Positions 61,653 through 64,000 of a stretch of DNA of 64,000 nucleotides are shown here, in pieces (within the stretch, counting starts at the first letter, position 1; every line of letters starts with the position of its first letter). This DNA comes from Dendrocalamus latiflorus (taxonomy: Eukaryota > Streptophyta > Magnoliopsida > Poales > Poaceae): assembly GCA_017311315.1 (NCBI GenBank), contig CM029654.1, positions 1,302,001 through 1,366,000 of the forward strand, read 5' to 3'. A program made the translations under genes and the position numbers. A model generated the notes under the pieces. The model searched no databases and was not told the DNA's origin. It worked only from the letters and a program-made list of their open reading frames with translations.

Positions 61653-63964
61653 AAAATATGACTCGCGTAAAAATCATCACCCAATCTAATTTAATCTGTA
61701 CAACACAAAGGGAGATCCTTGGATACTGAATTCCCGAGTACCAACCATACTTAAACACTAAGACGTCAAGAGTGAAAGACCACAAGGTCGCATACTGGGA
61801 TTAATTTCCACGTGACAACTAGCTAGTGATTTACCAGTTGGCCGGGTACATGACTGTGTTTCGAAAAGGCTGATCTCTGTGTTACATAGGTATCCTCAAA
61901 AAGAAAAAAAAAGACTGTTGCGTAGCCACACCAATTATCTTAGTACATTAGCACTAGTCACTATCGCAGGCAATCCAAAAACAAGTATCTATTAACTAAA
62001 CACATGCAGGCGATCGAGGGAATCATTCTATTTCTCTGCATTGTATGCGTTTACTACCACTACTACAAAAAAAAAACCTTAATATTAGATGGTACATTGC
62101 AGACGGTTCTCTAAAACCGTCAATGTTAAATACAAGTATAGACAGTTTTAGTTTAGAAACCGTTTGTATTGCTGCTAGCGCTAAAAACCATCTGTGAAAT
62201 ATCATATACGGTTACCAAATATCACAGACGGTTTGTATTAAAAACCGTCTGTGATAATTCTACTATATTAACTGCGTGCAGACCCATCGACTCTATCTTA
62301 AATTCCAGATCTAGCTGCTGCTTTGAGCTAGAGACAGGAGCTTTGAGGCAGCGATTTGGTGAAAGGAGACTATTTGTCAAGAGTGATTGTAAATCTATTC
62401 ATTTCTTGACTACATATTGTTAGTAATTTGTTTCTAATTGCATTATAATTTGGATCTATAGATTTTGGTGAAAAAAGAATTGAAGATGGTTTAAATTGAG
62501 CTAGCTTGATCTAGAGAGAAGTTTATTTTCATCTAGAGAGAAGTTTATTAACTATAGGTAGTTTATTAACTATAGATTTAGATCTAGAGAGAAGTTTGTT
62601 TACATCTAGCATGGTTTAGGGTTTAGTCAATTAATAGTTTATTTCAACTTAATTTAATTAAATTAATTACTCTTACTAAACTGTTAATTATATGCGTAAC
62701 ATATAATTAACAGTTTAGTAAGAGTAATTAATTTGTTCACGTGCTGCAAGTCAAAATACACGAGATTGTTAGCTGTGCTTGAACTACTGAAATTGAAGGC
62801 AAGCAACGATTGGTTCGACAAGAGTTTCATGACACTATTAGGTCTTTTAGCATATATGCTTCCAGAGGGAAACGAGTTACCCAAAACCATGTATAAAGTC
62901 AAGAAGATTCTTTGTCTATTGGGAATGAAAGTAGAATGAATACATATATGTCCGAACGACTGTATCCTCTACCATAAATAGTATGCAAACATGCATGCTG
63001 ATGTGCACGCCTCGAACGGTTTGTAGCTGAAATCGTCTGTGAAATACTACATCACAAACGGTTCGAAAATTATTTGTGATGATTTCATATTATTACTGAC
63101 CTATAAACTCAGACAACTCATAAAATTATCTATGATGGCGTTTTTAAATCGTCTATGATAACATATTCTGTAGTAGTGTAACCAACTAGTTTCACTCAAT
63201 GAACAAACAACCAAAAGGGGCACACTGGCCTAGCTAGTATCTAAACTCTGTGGGATCAGTCCTTGTAAAATATTAATAATCTGTTTGAAGGTAATCCTAG
63301 CACTTGATCGGAGCCCCTTGACCTTCCCTCATGCATGCACACCGCAACCTACACGGACCTCAACTGATCTACGGATCACAATATACTTTCAAAGTGCCTC
63401 AACGAATCCACCGAATTACTCTCTCTCAAACGGTTGCAATGCAAGCCATGCATCCAAGAAGAGAGAAAGCGAAAGTACTTCCAATTCGGACCCCAAAAAA
63501 CACACACACAGCAAAGCAAGATTCATGAATCGGTGGTGCTCATTTGGGCTTTTTTTTTGTAGCTTATGGCTGAAAAAACACTGTAGCTGACAGAGATTTA
63601 TTTAGCATAATTAAATTTAAAAAAATTAAAAAAATATAAAAAATATGTTAGCCCATTACATATAATACAAACAAATACGGGAAAAAAGAACCGACAAAAA
63701 GCTCAACAGAAAGCCAAAAGTTCAAAAAAAAAACGATATTTATAAATAGTAAAAAATAAGCTGGAAGCTAAAAGCTGAAATCAAAACGATCACAGCTGCG
63801 GCAGCAGACAAATCATAACAATACTGTGGATCGTACTACGTACTTGGGCGGCATTGATGGCGCAGTTGAGCAGCGTCGGCACGGCGCGGCGGCCGACGCG
63901 CACGTCCGCCTCCACGGTGAGCTTCTCGAACCGCACCTCCATCTTCGCCGCTCCAGCTCCCAGC
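49908..63964 (-). CDS. PDR-type full-size ABCG transporter, copy B (exons 2-22 in window, 5' end beyond)
   Basis: Same architecture as copy A. Exons in transcript order: 63964-63844, 58343-58255, 58025-57941, 57788-57629, 57435-57359, 57278-57228, 57158-57068, 56711-56410, 56160-55565, 53831-53671, 53558-53455, 53313-53154, 53069-52906, 52818-52486, 52404-52114, 51785-51702, 51630-51497, 51394-51167, 51076-50905, 50805-50551, 50177-49908. Splice sites and phases are intact and no internal stop was found. Exon 1 lies past 64000. It keeps the family-like LAGKLDSSLK after Walker A, where copy A has LAGQSDSSLK. Exon 10 is one codon longer than in A (SKEVK against RIFS). The NBD1 Walker B also has Asp-Asp (FFMDDIS). 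The 53832-55564 intron holds a Copia insertion; intron 2 is 5.5 kb. Coding capacity looks intact, but correct splicing across the insertion is unproven. Confidence 0.9.
50302..50541. repeat. Intron-internal partial duplication specific to copy B
   Basis: TAATTAAGATGACAAAGATT with its GGGAGTTCCAAA continuation (50319-50355) recurs as 50501-50537 beside the exon 21 donor. Copy A has it once (13720-13755). The duplication moves no splice site. Confidence 0.8.
53880..55514 (-). mobile_element. Internally deleted Copia retrotransposon (1635 bp) in a PDR-B intron
   Basis: LTRs at 53880-54006 and 55387-55514 (TGTTGAATAACG to CATCTAACA as read on plus) are flanked by TAAGT at 53875-53879 and 55515-55519. 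On the minus strand the primer-binding site TGGTATCAGAGCC (55374-55386) follows the 5' LTR, and a polypurine tract (AAGTTTGAGGGGGG) precedes the 3' LTR. The interior keeps a GC-rich leader (54843-55373) and the RT-end/RNase H part; gag, protease, integrase and most RT are absent. The LTRs differ by 8 transitions and one indel. Copy A has the empty site (TTTAAGTAACTAAG, 17195). Confidence 0.95.
54019..54800 (-). pseudogene. Copia RT C-terminus and RNase H
   Basis: The minus-strand frame 54741-54019 is open for 240 codons. It contains LRYLRGTISRRL, the YSDATWASDPSDRRS RNase H start with its first catalytic Asp, AWKTKKQTAVSRSSAEAEL (catalytic Glu region) and SDSTGAISIAKDP. Upstream, LLDRASLTDQR is preceded by an in-frame TAG where relatives have Gln (YIQDLL), so the RT part is dead. 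With no gag or integrase the element cannot move on its own. Confidence 0.88.
57845..57887. repeat. Expanded ATT microsatellite in PDR-B intron 4
   Basis: About fourteen ATT units; the orthologous position in copy A (19528) has about eight. Confidence 0.88.
58644..58900. mobile_element. Stowaway-like MITE (257 bp) in PDR-B intron 2
   Basis: Ends CTCTCTCCGTTCTTTC and AAAAGAATGGAGGGAG are inverted and flanked by TA on both sides (58642-58643 and 58901-58902). This fits Stowaway (Tc1/mariner) elements. The interior is AT-rich. It is absent from copy A. Confidence 0.85.
58905..59940. other. Copy-B-specific intron sequence, no gene seen
   Basis: Copy A passes from CAACTTGCTTT directly to AAATCAGCTCC (20236-20247). 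In copy B these points are separated by about 1350 bp, of which this is the part outside the Stowaway. CAACAAAATTAAAACATTAT-type text near its end resembles the shared intron-2 array. No domain was recognised. Confidence 0.5.
61071..61139. repeat. 18-bp direct repeat around a 33-bp insert
   Basis: TAAATCTTGGAAAATATC occurs at 61071-61088 and 61122-61139. The T/A/G-rich filler between them is absent from copy A. It looks like a repaired break with filler DNA. Confidence 0.8.
61312..61328. repeat. AT dinucleotide run
   Basis: Short TA run opening a copy-B-specific segment (61312-61650) that stands where copy A has 22650-23263. Confidence 0.7.
61621..61649. repeat. AT dinucleotide microsatellite
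   Basis: About fourteen TA units closing the copy-B-specific segment. Homology with copy A resumes at GATAAAATATGACTCGCG. Confidence 0.85.
62661..62733. repeat. 34-bp perfect inverted repeat with 5-nt loop
   Basis: Arms 62661-62694 and 62700-62733 are exact reverse complements (core CTTACTAAACTGTTAATTAT); the spacer is CGTAA. It lies inside the CACTA element just before the transposase remnant. A transcript would fold into a strong AU-rich hairpin. Such arms can also arise from template switching during repair. Confidence 0.92.
62733..63000 (+). pseudogene. CACTA transposase (TNP2-like) remnant
   Basis: The plus frame includes LLELLK-like ELLKLKASNDWFDKSF, then LLAYMLPEGNELPKTMYKVK and KILCLLGMKVE, an in-frame stop, then IHICPNDCILYHK. 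This is the conserved order (WSDKSF, LPEGN.LP, KK, CPNDCILYR) near the start of plant TNP2-type transposases. It is too short and interrupted to be active. Confidence 0.82.
63530..63790. mobile_element. MITE (family 2) in PDR-B intron 2
   Basis: Begins near GCTCATTTGGGC and ends near GAAATCAAAACGATC. It shares the family-2 AAATTTAAAAAAATTAAAA and GTTAGCCCATTACA text. In copy A the corresponding stretch runs directly from GCAAGATTCGCAAACAG to GGCAGCAGACAAATC. Confidence 0.6.
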
Positions 63965-64000
63965 CTGAGAATTAATCCGTCACCGATTCACCGTGCATCC

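Larger units (their letters stand above)
62058..63178. mobile_element. Non-autonomous CACTA (En/Spm) element, 1.12 kb, in PDR-B intron 2
   Basis: Terminal CACTACTACAAAA at 62058 is mirrored by CTGTAGTAGTG ending at 63178. The flanking triplets are TAC and TAA, so the 3-bp target duplication is imperfect. Sub-terminal motifs of the type CAGACGGTT / AACCGTCTGTGA repeat in both orientations at both ends (62100-62260 and 63015-63160), as in CACTA elements. A transposase remnant lies at 62733-63000. Copy A lacks it. Confidence 0.85.
49573..64000. repeat. Segmental duplication, copy B (partner 12966-24194)
   Basis: Aligns to copy A from TACATTTAGTATAGTACGC to the window end in exon 2 and beyond. 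Mid-gene divergence is very low (about 11 differences over 15421-17190 against 52101-53870). The 3' flank and intron 2 differ much more. Confidence 0.9.

Noticed and set aside
1..64000. A novel multi-gene defence or metabolic system
   Set aside because: The only intact genes recognised are NAP1 and two PDR transporters; everything else resolves to transposons, duplications or unrecognised noncoding sequence.
1..64000. tRNA, rRNA or microRNA genes
   Set aside because: No cloverleaf-consistent conserved boxes or rRNA segments were noticed. The one strong hairpin (62661-62733) lies in a CACTA element and is better described as an inverted repeat.

Overview
This is nuclear DNA of a monocot grass. 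The evidence is split genes with GT-AG introns, a conserved plant WAVE-complex gene next to a plant full-size ABCG (PDR-type) transporter, and dense grass-type transposons (Tourist, Stowaway and hAT MITEs, CACTA, Copia LTR elements, LINE). From memory, not checked here, rice has the same NAP1 and PDR-type neighbour pair on the long arm of chromosome 8, so an Oryza-like or related grass is my best guess. Nothing in the window looks prokaryotic.

Layout. (1) 1-12373, plus strand: the 3' 21 exons of NAP1, a subunit of the SCAR/WAVE actin-nucleation complex; its 5' end lies outside the window. (2) 13304-24194, minus strand, tail-to-tail with NAP1: a complete 22-exon PDR-type ABC transporter, copy A, predicted 1355 aa. 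(3) 24.4-41 kb: gene-poor repeats, with a 1660-bp solo LTR, a decayed Copia element at 31-34.6 kb, nested hAT-like elements and several MITEs. (4) 41-46 kb: local duplications and a broken PDR copy C with a 4-bp frameshifting deletion, cut off by a Copia LTR. (5) 46-49.5 kb: a Copia RT fragment, a Copia LTR split by a hAT element, and a NAP1 fragment containing a LINE fragment. (6) 49908 to beyond 63964, minus strand: PDR copy B, with all exons in view intact and a 1.6-kb Copia element in one intron. Its first exon lies beyond the window end.

The central event is duplication of a NAP1(3' part)-PDR block in direct orientation. Copy B keeps the NAP1-then-PDR order, but its NAP1 part has decayed. 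Divergence between A and B is uneven: about 0.6% over 15.4-17.2 kb, but roughly 6% or more at the flanks. The two LTRs of the copy-B-only Copia element differ by about 6%. Together these suggest gene conversion between the tandem transporters. PDR transporters are plasma-membrane exporters that often sit in tandem arrays. I found no novel multi-gene system; the interesting biology is paralogue turnover and nested insertion history.
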